Positions 23,901-33,639 of a DNA stretch of 64,000 nucleotides are shown piece after piece. The notes beneath the pieces are model-generated. The model searched no databases and was not told the origin of the DNA. It saw nothing but the letters and a program-made list of their open reading frames with translations. The stretch's first letter is position 1, and each line of letters begins with the position of its first letter. The stretch covers positions 1 through 64,000 of the forward strand of contig ML769430.1 of assembly GCA_009733575.1 (NCBI GenBank), in the 5' to 3' direction. A program made the translations under genes and the position numbers. The DNA comes from Gymnopus androsaceus JB14 (Eukaryota > Basidiomycota > Agaricomycetes > Agaricales > Omphalotaceae).

Positions 23901-24781
23901 AAGAAGGAACGAACGTTAAATGGGTACTTCATCGAAGGCTGCATACGAATCACGACGCTGAGAGCCTGTGGAGAAGAAAAAAAAACATAAGGACGACTAC
24001 GACGTAAAGAGAGCTGCACTGACCGTAATTGCGGTAAGAACAGCGTTGTCGCGAGACTGCTTGCCTTCGATGAAACGCTGCAAGACCCTGAATCGCGTCG
24101 AGACGTTAAGAAATTGCGGTGGGACTGGAAAAGAAAGAAAACGCTACTCACTCGGGGTTGATGGTGGCGACGAGATTCAAACGAATCTTGTAGACTTTGG
24201 GCCCTTTTGCACCAGGCTTGGGTGCAGGCAGCTTCGTCTGGACTGTCGAGGGTAACATCGAACTAGAAAAGGAAGAGAAATTCGTCAAAGTCACTGTAAC
24301 AAAATGACACGTATGGAACTTGCCTCTCGCGTATTGTCTGGACCCAAAGAAAGTTTCCTGGCTGTGAAAAAGTTCTTGCGGCCATCGTAGACGCCTGGAG
24401 GAGTGAAAACATCTGGAGCGATGCGCTCTTGCAGAGCACGAATGAGCTCCATATTGAGTCGGGCAGGTAGAGCCTTATCAGCTGGAGCTATGACTGCGAA
24501 TGAAACAATTAAAGAGTGGCACAAGACACGAAAAAATAGTACAAACCAACTAGAAAAGAGGGAAAAAGTCAGTAAAGTGTGGCGATCTAGTAAAGATCAG
24601 GCCAGACTTACCGTCATAGTGGTGAATGATATCGCGAGGAATAGTCGTTTTGAAGGCGTTGACGCAGATCTTGAGTTCAGCGACCACTGTTACCGAAGCC
24701 ACTCCTCCTGACACCAAGAGTTTCGACGTGACTAGCAGGTAAACCAACTTGGGCACCACCGGTTCGAGGAGGAGGAGGCAT
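20913..24781 (-). pseudogene. Argonaute copy C, near full length, disrupted
   Basis: The only copy with an N-terminus: ATG at 24781 (MPPPPRTGG, then LGVRRSGFG), then the N domain (VNAFKTTIPRDIIHHYD, NMELIRALQ), PAZ (MQPSMKYPFNVRSFF, PGINQMLINIDIS, KNVVGNVLKHPDV), MID (TSIILWQNGQGDIE) and PIWI exons. Disruptions: an extra base near 24685 in the first exon; CAA to TAA near 22229 after DPKS; a TGA plus one-base loss near 21808; loss of about 70 bases near 21467 that encode the [17 protein letters not shown] part of PIWI in copy A; and CAG to TAG near 21053 in the last large exon. Several breaks of different kinds argue for a real pseudogene. It converges on F-box copy 1. Confidence 0.88.
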
Positions 24782-25786
24782 CACAAAAGTGGCACAGAGC
24801 AAAAGAGATGGTAGTGGTAAGAAGGAAAGATGTAGATTTTTGCCGCTCGATGTCTTATACTTCCATGCAAGGCATGAGGCGCTCGACCTACATATAATTA
24901 AAAAGAAGCAAGAATATATTGATGACTCATCCATCATTCCCAGGCTCATTATCCAAGTCTTTCGCGTCCAATCTTTTTATTCTCGTACCTCGTCGCGTCT
25001 TTTCTTGTATTCTCGCAATTAAACCTCTTTTATCGCGTCGTAAAACTATCTCAAACTTTTTTTTGCTGGTTTTTCTTTATTCCAATATTTATGGCGCTAC
25101 AATCAGGCTTCGGATCAGCAACTCTTGTCTTGTGAGCTCCTTCTTTCCAGTGCTTCTCTTTTTGACGTTGTCAGTTTGGTTATCGTTGTCACATTCGTCG
25201 CGGCGGACCTCGGAGTATTCTGGGGTAGTCTGGATAATGCTGAGCGCTGGGCCTGGAGCTCTTGGCTTAAATCGGGCTGCTTTTACGCAGGGAAAAGCAA
25301 AATCGGTTCCGGTCGTTACTGCGTGCGTTCTTGGAGTCCTTTCATCAATCTGAAACCGATCAAGACAGAAGACAGGCCCTTCCTTCCAGTTCTTCCTCGC
25401 AATATCACCACTTCGCGATGGGCTTGATTGGCTCGAAAATTTAAAGACTGCGAACAACTTTCATATCACCGCGCCTCACACGATTGCTTTGCAGCCGAGT
25501 CATAGGAATGTACTGTACTTACGTTTGGAGTATCATTTCATTCCTGTCAAGCGACGACGGTGGTTCTTTCATGCATCCAATGATGCACGAGGCTTGGATG
25601 CGCTCAATCTCCAACTCATCGATAGCTCATCGAGAACTCATATCAATATTACATTCAGAATTCCTGAAAGAAGCCTATTCTTTCGCGTTTCGAGTTGCAC
25701 CGCGGCCTCGAGCTTTAGGGTTCAGATTTTTGGAGATATTTTCCTGAATAGGAGAAGCAATTGCCCTTGCCCGGTGCGTTGTGCCG

Positions 25787-25971
25787 ACGCGTCTGCTAAT
25801 TAATTAATTTTTAGCGCGCGCGCGCGTTTCGCGTTTGTATATTACGCGTCATATCGGATGTTCTATCATTTTCCATCGCCAGATCAGAAATCCGAACGCG
25901 TCTGCTAATGGGTACGCGTCATATCTATCGAATGTTGTCACCTTCTATCCTAAAAGCACTACCTAACGCGT
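25787..25971. promoter_or_regulatory. Cluster of five ACGCGT sites in a degenerate tandem repeat
   Basis: ACGCGT occurs at 25787, 25844, 25896, 25914 and 25966, within 185 bp, mostly extended to ACGCGTC and three times to acgcgtctgc. Spacings of 57, 52, 18 and 52 suggest decayed tandem units. ACGCGT is the core of the MluI cell-cycle box bound by MBF in yeasts; whether it acts here is unknown, and no confident target gene lies beside it apart from Argonaute copy C about 1 kb away. Confidence 0.5.
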
Positions 25972-27540
25972 CTGCCTACGCTTCGTAGTTCTATCACCCT
26001 TTTTTACCAAAAAAAAAAACAAGACATCAAAATCGGAAAGCGCAATACGATTGGTTCTCGAGCATCCCGTCGCCCTCTCAAGTCCTCTAGTCGAGAGAGG
26101 AGGTCTTCTGACAGTATCGCCGGAGCTCAGTCATAGCATGGTCAAGCATCTTTTTATCTTCCGTTAGATGGATATCCGGAGAATAACATTGTGCTTCGCC
26201 GGCGAAGAGGCACTCCATCTCTCGATATTAGGGCCATCCCGCTCTGCTTTCTCTGTAGGTGTAGTGATGGTCCTCAATGCCTGGTTCCTGCTAACAATGT
26301 GTTGTTGCAGGTGTTTGACTCGTCAAGCTCTCGATATGCCTCCATTTCACACATCTCAAATCCACACACGCTTGTAGAGGTCACTGGTCAGGCATGGCAT
26401 GCAGCACGATAGGTGTTCATGAGCGCTTAAGAAAGGTGAATACTTAAAGTTGGAATAAGTTTTAGGGAATTCACAGGGATGGACTGGAAATTTGATGAAA
26501 AATTCTACAGTACATATAGAAAAGTATAAGATACTTAGTATCTGAGACGGATCACTTTATTCCTCCATTTTGGATTTTCAAGTATTACTGCTGTTACTAA
26601 TGGCAAAGGATACTGGCAAGGATACCGGATAACGGACCGCCGCCGTAAGTGCACTAAATGTTTATGTTCCTTAGTTGGCCTTTTCCATTCAAATAGCTCC
26701 CTGGCTACTGAGACTCATCTGAGCCTTAGCTTGAGGGATATTGGAAACTATTAATAAACGCAGTTATGAAGTGAGTTGAGAGTGAATAAAATTAACCGAG
26801 ACAAAACCGACTTGGAGAACTACTTACAATCATTGACTTGGATATGACTGCCAATGTATCCATTGGGAGCTTTGACTCTTGAGCTTCTCCCTCGAGTCTC
26901 TGGATTCATGTGTACCACAGTCACGGCACTTGTTCTCGCATCCATTTTTGGATTTCCTAGCACAATATATATTGGGAATTGCACATTTTGGACATGTACA
27001 TATTCACCTTTTAGATTGGCATCTCACAATTGAAAGCACATAAACATGGTTAATACTAGTAAGTAGCAAATACGGACTTGCTATCACTGTATCAGGCAAG
27101 GATACGGTATTGAATAGCGCTATTGGCCCGCTATCCAGTACTTACTTATCCTTCCCGGTATCCACCACGGAAATGAGTATCGAGCGTGGAAAGCTTGCCT
27201 TGAAACTAATCTAAAATACGGGCGATTATATCTTGAGATGATCGCGATGAAAATCTACTTGAAAAGATACGTTCGTCGCGTCCAACGATGAGCAAATGAC
27301 ACTTATCGATGGAGAGAACCTTTGGTTCTCTCGTACAGAATCAGGAAGGATCAGAGAATATAAACCATCACTACTCCATAGATGACGTCCTAGAGACTAA
27401 TGAAGGAGACTACCGTCTCGAGATGGTTATGGTACAAGGTCAAAAGGGATGATGATATTAGCGTCCAAGTGCGGAGTACAAATATGGGGTAAAGACCGTG
27501 GCGAAAGCTTATCCGTCCGGATGCAATTCACCACCGAATA

Positions 27541-27725
27541 CTCTGGAACGGTGGACCATGTTGTGCAATAGACCTTCCTTCCTTCCAGTGACATCGGGGT
27601 ACTTCTTGATGCATTTTTGGCTAGCGGGAGCCCCAGAGATGATGGTGTTTGCCACACCGGATGCTCTGGAACCGGCGTTCAGCACTTGGACCATGTCGTG
27701 TAATAAACCTTCCTTCCTTCCTGTA
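27541..27725. repeat. Imperfect direct repeat of about 60 bp
   Basis: ctctggaac...gga(c)catg...aaccttccttccttcc occurs at about 27541-27590 and again at about 27664-27722. The intervening ggctagcgggagccccagag is echoed at about 28300. Confidence 0.5.
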
Positions 27726-28088
27726 CGTCGATAAGAAGTGGACAAAGCTTCTTGCAGAGTTGGCTAGGCTCTGGCGACGTACTGGAGGCCTGGATATTAC
27801 CTTTTCCTTCACCTCCTCGTTGTAAGTACCAAGAGACGAAAGAAGAGGAAATGTAGTGCAACGTAGAAACGAATCGAGAGGGCTGTATCGATGAGTGAAG
27901 CGTACAACTCTACTACAATGCTCCTCTTCCTCAACCAATTCAATTATGTATTGATGCCCAAGGTTGAAGTATTCGTTATAGAATGAGGTAAGTTCTCTCA
28001 AGTTTTTTAAATTTATGGATGTTTGAACCGGCGTTCTCATGCCAAGAAATGCAAACCCCAAACCACCACCGTCTTCTTGCATGTTCAT
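27621..28088 (-). CDS. Hypothetical protein, 155 residues, unsupported by family
   Basis: Open frame starting MNMQEDGGGLGFAFLG with an acidic LVEEEEHC patch. No domain recognised. Its 3' end runs into the direct repeat above, so at most the first 100 residues could be a real exon. It could be chance or a relic. Confidence 0.2.
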   Translation of the reverse strand: MNMQEDGGGLGFAFLGMRTPVQTSINLKNLRELTSFYNEYFNLGHQYIIELVEEEEHCSRVVRFTHRYSPLDSFLRCTTFPLLSSLGTYNEEVKEKVISRPPVRRQSLANSARSFVHFLSTYRKEGRFITRHGPSAERRFQSIRCGKHHHLWGSR

Positions 28089-29116
28089 ATAGATGAACCT
28101 TCGAACACTAAACGACCAGCTTCTTGTTCTGAACTTCTATATCGAAATGAAGATATGCAAGACGGCTTCTGTATTTGACGTGTGCACAAAAACGGTGAAC
28201 AAAATCCATGTCGTGAACGGAAAGCAATGATTGTCTCTGAGGCTCACGGCCGACACAGAGTGCCGCTGCTGTAGATCTAGAGGGTTTACTACTGGCTTCG
28301 GCTAGCGGGGAGCCCCAGAGACAATCCTTCGGATCTACGACAATAACTCAATCTCGGGAAAGGGAAACCGCGATATGAGTAAATAGACTAAGTAGTCTAT
28401 AGAGTTGCAGCCATATACTACTCAAAAGACCCATATTTGGCCTCAAAGCGAACGAGTCCATGGTCACTCTACAGCAGATGGTCGTCAATGTGAAATGAAT
28501 TTGCATTGGTGATATTGGTGAGAAGTTCAGCACATACAAAATGTCCAGCGGTTCCACTAAGTCTGAATCTGCACCATAATTCTCCGCACATGAGTTCCAC
28601 AAAAAAGGAAATTACACATCACAAAAACATGAACAATGGACACGTCGAGGGAGGCGGGTTGAAGGTCACAATAACCACTTTTACTAACACATGACTGAAT
28701 TCGCGACCTTACTTCACTCCTACTTCTACTACTTATGTATACTCCCACCGACGGTGTCCGTCTGCATTCCAAGTAGATTTCAAGCCTGAGTTGAACCTGG
28801 TTTTTGTTCGGACTTCCGTTACCATGGCTAGACGTAGACAGGGTACAACCGTACGGAGGTTAAGGCTAGTTTTTCGTCAGTACTCTCGGTCAGGCTCTTT
28901 CTTAACTGGATACATCAAATGAAAAATATTCATCTCCGCCGTCACTGAGCCATACAGTCTTCTGTGGCCAGAATGAGAACCGTCTAGGATAGGCTTATGA
29001 GGTTGCTTACTCGATGCCTACCTGCGGGTATAAAAGTCAGCATGATTCCAGACATGAACAATAATCCAGATTTCAACCCACCAAAGCACATATCTCTTTT
29101 AGTGCACAACGCTTCC

Positions 29117-29483
29117 ATGTCGTCTTCACAAGTCCGTCGTTCCTTTTATTATCCGCTCTCTATCTAACCTATCTGCAGCAGGTCAACCAACCTTCCCGGT
29201 CGCAACAAAATCCACCAAGAGTTCCTCGTCGAACACCAGTGGCTTGTGAATTCTGTCGAGGTCGATGAGTACTCAATTCAGAAGATACGGCTGCTTGCTC
29301 ATCGATCTGATTCTTGCTAGCTCGTAAGATGAGATGCGACGGTCGTCGGCCATTTTGTGAGCACTGCGAGCGCCGCAAGCAGCCTTGCCAGTACCGTGAC
29401 ACGCCTGTGTAAGTACTGCTTCAACTAAACTTTGGTTGAAGCAACACTATGACTTACCTTGATCTTGTTACAGCTCCAAATAA
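29117..29483 (+). CDS. Truncated Zn2Cys6 transcription-factor DNA-binding domain
   Basis: Four exons: 29117-29131, 29179-29260, 29321-29408 and 29474-29483, joined by introns of 47, 60 and 65 nt; the first has a perfect CTAAC branch point. They give about 64 residues containing a complete binuclear zinc cluster: ACEFC, six residues, C, six residues, C, EHC, six residues, C (C-x2-C-x6-C-x6-C-x2-C-x6-C). The segment after the first CxxC is the usual basic RARKMRCD. A normal family member continues for hundreds of residues, but here stops follow just after the zinc cluster in every frame I could splice to. So it is either a mini-protein, or the 5' end of a gene that has lost its body. Nuclear DNA binding is inferred from the family. 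Confidence 0.6.
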
Positions 29484-30050
29484 ATCTTTACTTTTCGTTT
29501 CCAGTCTATGTTTCCTATCTTGCGACTAAGGCTGCCTTTAGAATTGCAGTAATACTATAGAGTATCGTTATCGCGTCTTGCGAGTTTTTTCTGTCTTGAA
29601 ATTCGGTGGCCATGCTACCATGAGGCAATCATCGCCGATGGGATGACTCACTAGAAGAAGAGCTGGTTTTGAAGTAACGAGATCAACGAAAAGGCATCAC
29701 TACAAACGAGCAACTCAGCAAAAGCCAAAGTGTAAAAATTCTGGCGAGATAAGTAGACCCAATCAATCCTTTACCTGAGGACTAACATTCAGACTCCCTA
29801 AGCTTAAGCGGAACGTAGATGAATCATATCGGGGACCCGCTCGTTTCTCTTGGTTACATCTATCGGATAGTTATCTGGTAGAGGGGAAGCGAACTGGCGC
29901 TTTAGTCGGTTGGACCTGCTGCGACTGGCCATAGTGGGATACCGGGAACAGAGAGCTTCGAACGACTCAGGCTGCCAAAGTGCTACTTAGTGTTCCTCCG
30001 GGCTTGCAAGCTATCGTGGCTCGTTTAGAGGCTAATAACGTCGAAACTTG
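29484..30050. other. Intergenic, no gene recognised
   Basis: No homology to other parts of the window and no motif. Confidence 0.4.
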
Positions 30051-30222
30051 GGAACTGACGAGCGATTGATCAAATACTAGTCAACTGCATCCGATACATG
30101 GAGGACAATCAGATATCGAGCATAGTTCCTACGAAGGAAGCCCATGATGCGTACAGTGACATGGTTAACAAGTTGACTGCGTTTAGGAGCAAAGCCCTGC
30201 TTATGCTAAGCTATGCATTATA
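30051..30222 (+). pseudogene. Fragment of Baeyer-Villiger monooxygenase last exon
   Basis: Matches the last exon of the gene at 43749-45495 (45199-45435), starting exactly at the exon border (ggaactgacgagcgattg). It encodes RYMEDNQISSIVPTKEAH, and lacks an internal stretch of about 75 bases covering the WYLGSNIPGK part. The preceding exons are absent. This is a dispersed partial duplicate placed next to the 3' end of the degraded HNH-like copy 2. Confidence 0.85.
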
Positions 30223-30239
30223 TGCATCATTACTGTACA

Positions 30240-31655
30240 GCTTGCCGCTCACAAGTTATATCAGAAAAAAAAAAGAAGCATCAGCAATGATACATGGCAA
30301 GGAAGGAAGAGATGTGCTGACCATCTTAGAGCGCTTAGTCTGCAGCCGAATCCCGTGCATGAAAGAATTTGAGCACCATTCTGGCCCCCCATTGCCAGAA
30401 TTCTCGTTCCTTCTCCTAATATTCCCTTGACGCCTCACGGTCTAGAATGGGTGCTGGTCCTACATCAAGTTGGTTGCATAACTCAGGAAAAAACTTTTCA
30501 GTGCGTTTCCTTGCTCCTGCCACCGCCCTTGCTGACTCCGCCGCGGCAACTCTTGTCCCCATTACCATCTTCATCCTTCTTCCTACGTTTTAGATGTTTA
30601 CTGTTGGTGGGCTCTCCCTTAGACCTTTTTCCAACTTGCCTAGACTCGGATGCATCTCGATAGTTTTTGTGGAGGTATTGAATGAGTTCATACGTCTCAA
30701 CCTCGCACATTGACAGCCTGACCCTCACCACAGAGTCGATTATCACAGCTAAAAAGGCACCAACAGAACGTCCTGGTAAGTGCCAGTAGAGTTTTGACCC
30801 ATCTTCATTGACTCCGACATGTGAGACAGGAGCCGTTGCGATTTGACCAAGTCTCGTGTGTTTAATATCTTTTGGAATTTTTGCACCATCAAAGATACGA
30901 TAAAGTGTCCTTGTTCTCCGCCTACCCAACGGCTTACCTTCGCGGAATTCTCCATCGCCGTAATGAACAAGATCCGGGAAGAAGGAAGTCGCAATAGCGT
31001 TCGGCGTTGGGGATTGTGGTGCTGGCAAAAGTTCGTATAGGTCTTGGAAGCATCTGGCTTCAACAGCTTCGGGATCTGTCTCATTTTCAAGGTCGACGAG
31101 GATCTGAAAAGACAGTTGAGTGTATGAGTGAACGGAATGCCTTATTTTACACACCTAATCCACCGTCGTGTCCCTATCCTCTTGAAGTTTCCGGAGAATA
31201 TACCGTGAAATCTCCACACACGGAATGAACGCAAGGGCGGGTAACATTCCTTCCATGGACGTCATCCAGGATAGATGGCAGGTAGGACAAACTAGTGTGC
31301 TCGTTAAGAACACGGCCTTTTGGGACTACTCGTGAATGCACTCACGTCGTATCCCGTTCTCAGCATGCTTGCGGCTAAAAGTCGAGGAAACCAAGTGGTA
31401 GCGGATCGCCTCCTCCAACTGCATATCGAGTCAATCTCTCTCTACAAACGATGTATAGTTGCGGCGCACCAATATCGTTCCACGCCCCGCATGGTCTAGA
31501 ATGGGATGATTATGAAGCATTCCATTCGGCCAGGTGAGACAGAGAGCACATCGGTTGAAAGTAGACTCGAGTTCTTTTATGGCGGATTTTCCAAAGTTCG
31601 AAGTCTCCGAGTCATTCGACATGCGCTGAGTAAATGAAAACCGAGGAGAAACCAT
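30240..31655 (-). pseudogene. HNH-like Gly-rich protein, copy 2 (degraded)
   Basis: Over 90% alike to 16510-18034 by eye. Exon 1 (from 31655) keeps CALC and LDH, and the CPTCH exon is present. The central exon is conserved through GRSVGAFLAVI, but about 50 residues of the Gly-rich segment and the following intron donor are gone, giving a stop after GRSKETH at 30498. A further stop and frame breaks occur in the tail. It is transcribed divergently from F-box copy 2, as in copy 1. Confidence 0.8.
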
Positions 31656-32157
31656 GTCAGATGATCTCTAGAGAAGGACTGTTGACTACTTTGTCAAAGG
31701 AAGGCTCGGCGACCGTAGCAGAGAGCGTTTATATCCAAGTAAAAAGGAGTAGCAGTTAGCACAATAGAACGCGCCACTGTAAGTTATCCGGATAGTTCGC
31801 GGTGTTGTTAGTGTTGCTAGTGGTGCTAGGGAAGAAAGAGAGGGTTTCACGGCGCTCAGATCGACAGGCGGAAGCATTTCTGAGCAGGCCAAAAACATTC
31901 CGATGAATTCGAGGATTTTCTCCTAGTGCATCGAAAACATTTAGACAATGCGAATGAACAGGAGAGTCAGCGCAGTCCAGCCTTTAATGCATGCTCCGAG
32001 TCTCCGACGAGGACGATGGTTGTTAAATGGCAAATTAGCGTGGAACCTAGCGCCCACTAAGCGCTGTACGTGCTCTGCTACAGTAGTGTATGGTTCCGCG
32101 ACATGAACAACAGCAGTCGATGGGATAACTTCAATCCAACCACATTTTTTATTAAAA
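31656..32157. promoter_or_regulatory. Shared upstream region of the copy 2 pair
   Basis: Homologous to 18035-18570 upstream of copy 1, including the aaatggcaaatt-agcg module, then jumping to the F-box coding sequence. Confidence 0.45.
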
Positions 32158-33320
32158 AGCTCTCTCCAACTGTTCTCTTGTCGAAAAGTCTTGGGTTGCT
32201 CCTTCCCAGCGTCGCATGTTCGAAAACCTCAAGCTGAATGGCCGTTCGATGCACTCTCTACAAAGGAAAACAGAGCGGATTATTGCGATATTCGACGGGA
32301 AGCCGCATTTAGCATCTTGTGTCCGCATTCTGGACTTTTTGGGATTCAATCTAAAACGGCCGGAAAAGGAAGGGATCTATGCTCAGATTGCTAAAGGAGT
32401 TATCCAGCGACTCTCCAAAGTGGACACGATAAATTTCAACGACGTCCACTGGGAAAGACTGTCTTCTTTACTCAGAGCGGCACTGTCTGAACGCGGTCGA
32501 AGCTCCTTCACTGACTCGAATCGTCACTAGATGTCTTCGACACATTTGCCGACCTGGCTTCTCTGTTAAAGCCACGCGACGTACCTGAAAGCGCTCACAG
32601 TCTGGTTTCTGTATTTTAACGGTATAGATGAGCCGAACACTCCAGATTTCGCAGCCATCCCTCGGTCAATAAAACTTGATGAGTTTTTGACCAACGAAAT
32701 TCATACCTTCACTCCTTGGTTCCAAGAAGAATTGTGCCCATTCGAAATTCGAGATCTGCGATTTTTGCGTATGCATATCTATGGTCATTACGAGTCGACA
32801 GCTTTCATGGTCCACCATGCTGGTCCTAATCTTAGAAAGTTGGAGCTGCGATACCGAAGTGGACTTGGAGGTACTTACCTCTCTGCTGCTTCTAAAGTAA
32901 CACTATAAACTCCCTTTCCTAGCCTCGGATCTTGTTCATCTTGGACACATGCCGAACTTGAACAGCTTCGTGTTGGATATCTGCGATTCCGGAGTTGGAA
33001 CAGACATACTCATTCCCTGGATTCGCTCGTTCTTTGAACCTCTTCTGCGACTGGATGGGCATACGCACCCCTTACGCCATTTCACTCTAGTCATAGCCGT
33101 TGCTTCCCACGAGTCTGATACTGCTCAATGGGAGTTGGAATGGGACCAATACGCTGTCCTCGATCAGTTGTTTGCAAATTCAGTGTTTGCTTCACTTGAA
33201 ATGGTGAATATTGTGGTGAAGAGGTCGAACCTTCAAAAGCTAATTATACCGACTGAGTTACTGGGCTGGAAGCTTCCATTTTTGAAGGGATCATGGAAGC
33301 TCAAGGTTGATTTTCAGTAG
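32158..33320 (+). pseudogene. F-box protein, copy 2 (5'-truncated, frameshifted)
   Basis: Aligns with copy 1 from the middle of the F-box (LSNCSLVEKSW equivalent) to the stop at 33318. The start codon and first helix of the F-box are missing, lost with about 600 bp of upstream sequence. One extra base near 32490 breaks the frame in the RAALS segment. Elsewhere, including the two sites broken in copy 1, it is in frame, ending KLKVDFQ. The intron is retained in the equivalent position. Confidence 0.75.
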
Positions 33321-33639
33321 ATCTTTGGACCAGGTTGCTTGAAAGGAATAGGTATACATAGCCGGTGTTTCGTTCAAAATACGCACTATATAATATATAT
33401 TGACGCGCCTCACTCTCGAGTCTGAGTTTACGTTGGATATTCTTTTGTTGGGATTGGAATGCCCTTGAAGCTGGACATTTCGACATACTGGGACACCTCA
33501 CAAATGTTTTCAGCGGCATGTTCATTATGCTTGACAATCGATGCATTATATTCTTGCTACTAGGTCTAGTATTAATGTAGTTTGCCTTTACTGCATCCTC
33601 GGGCTCATATACTTATAAGTATGTCGTCTATTACAAACA

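Larger units (their letters stand above)
24782..29116. other. Gene-poor stretch upstream of Argonaute copy C
   Basis: The first 250 bases are the presumed copy C promoter; a related but shortened version lies upstream of copy D (35840-35910). Open frames at 25089-25457 (minus) and 25489-25803 (plus) show no known motif. A run of alternating gc lies at 25814-25826. A perfect 9-bp-stem hairpin (gagagaacc ttt ggttctctc) is at 27312-27332. 26400-27400 is AT-rich with scattered ggatacc/ggtatcc words but no resolved element. Confidence 0.45.

Noticed and set aside
26600..27180. Possible inverted-repeat element with ggatacc / ggtatcc words
   Set aside because: Words are short, spaced irregularly and do not extend into alignable arms.
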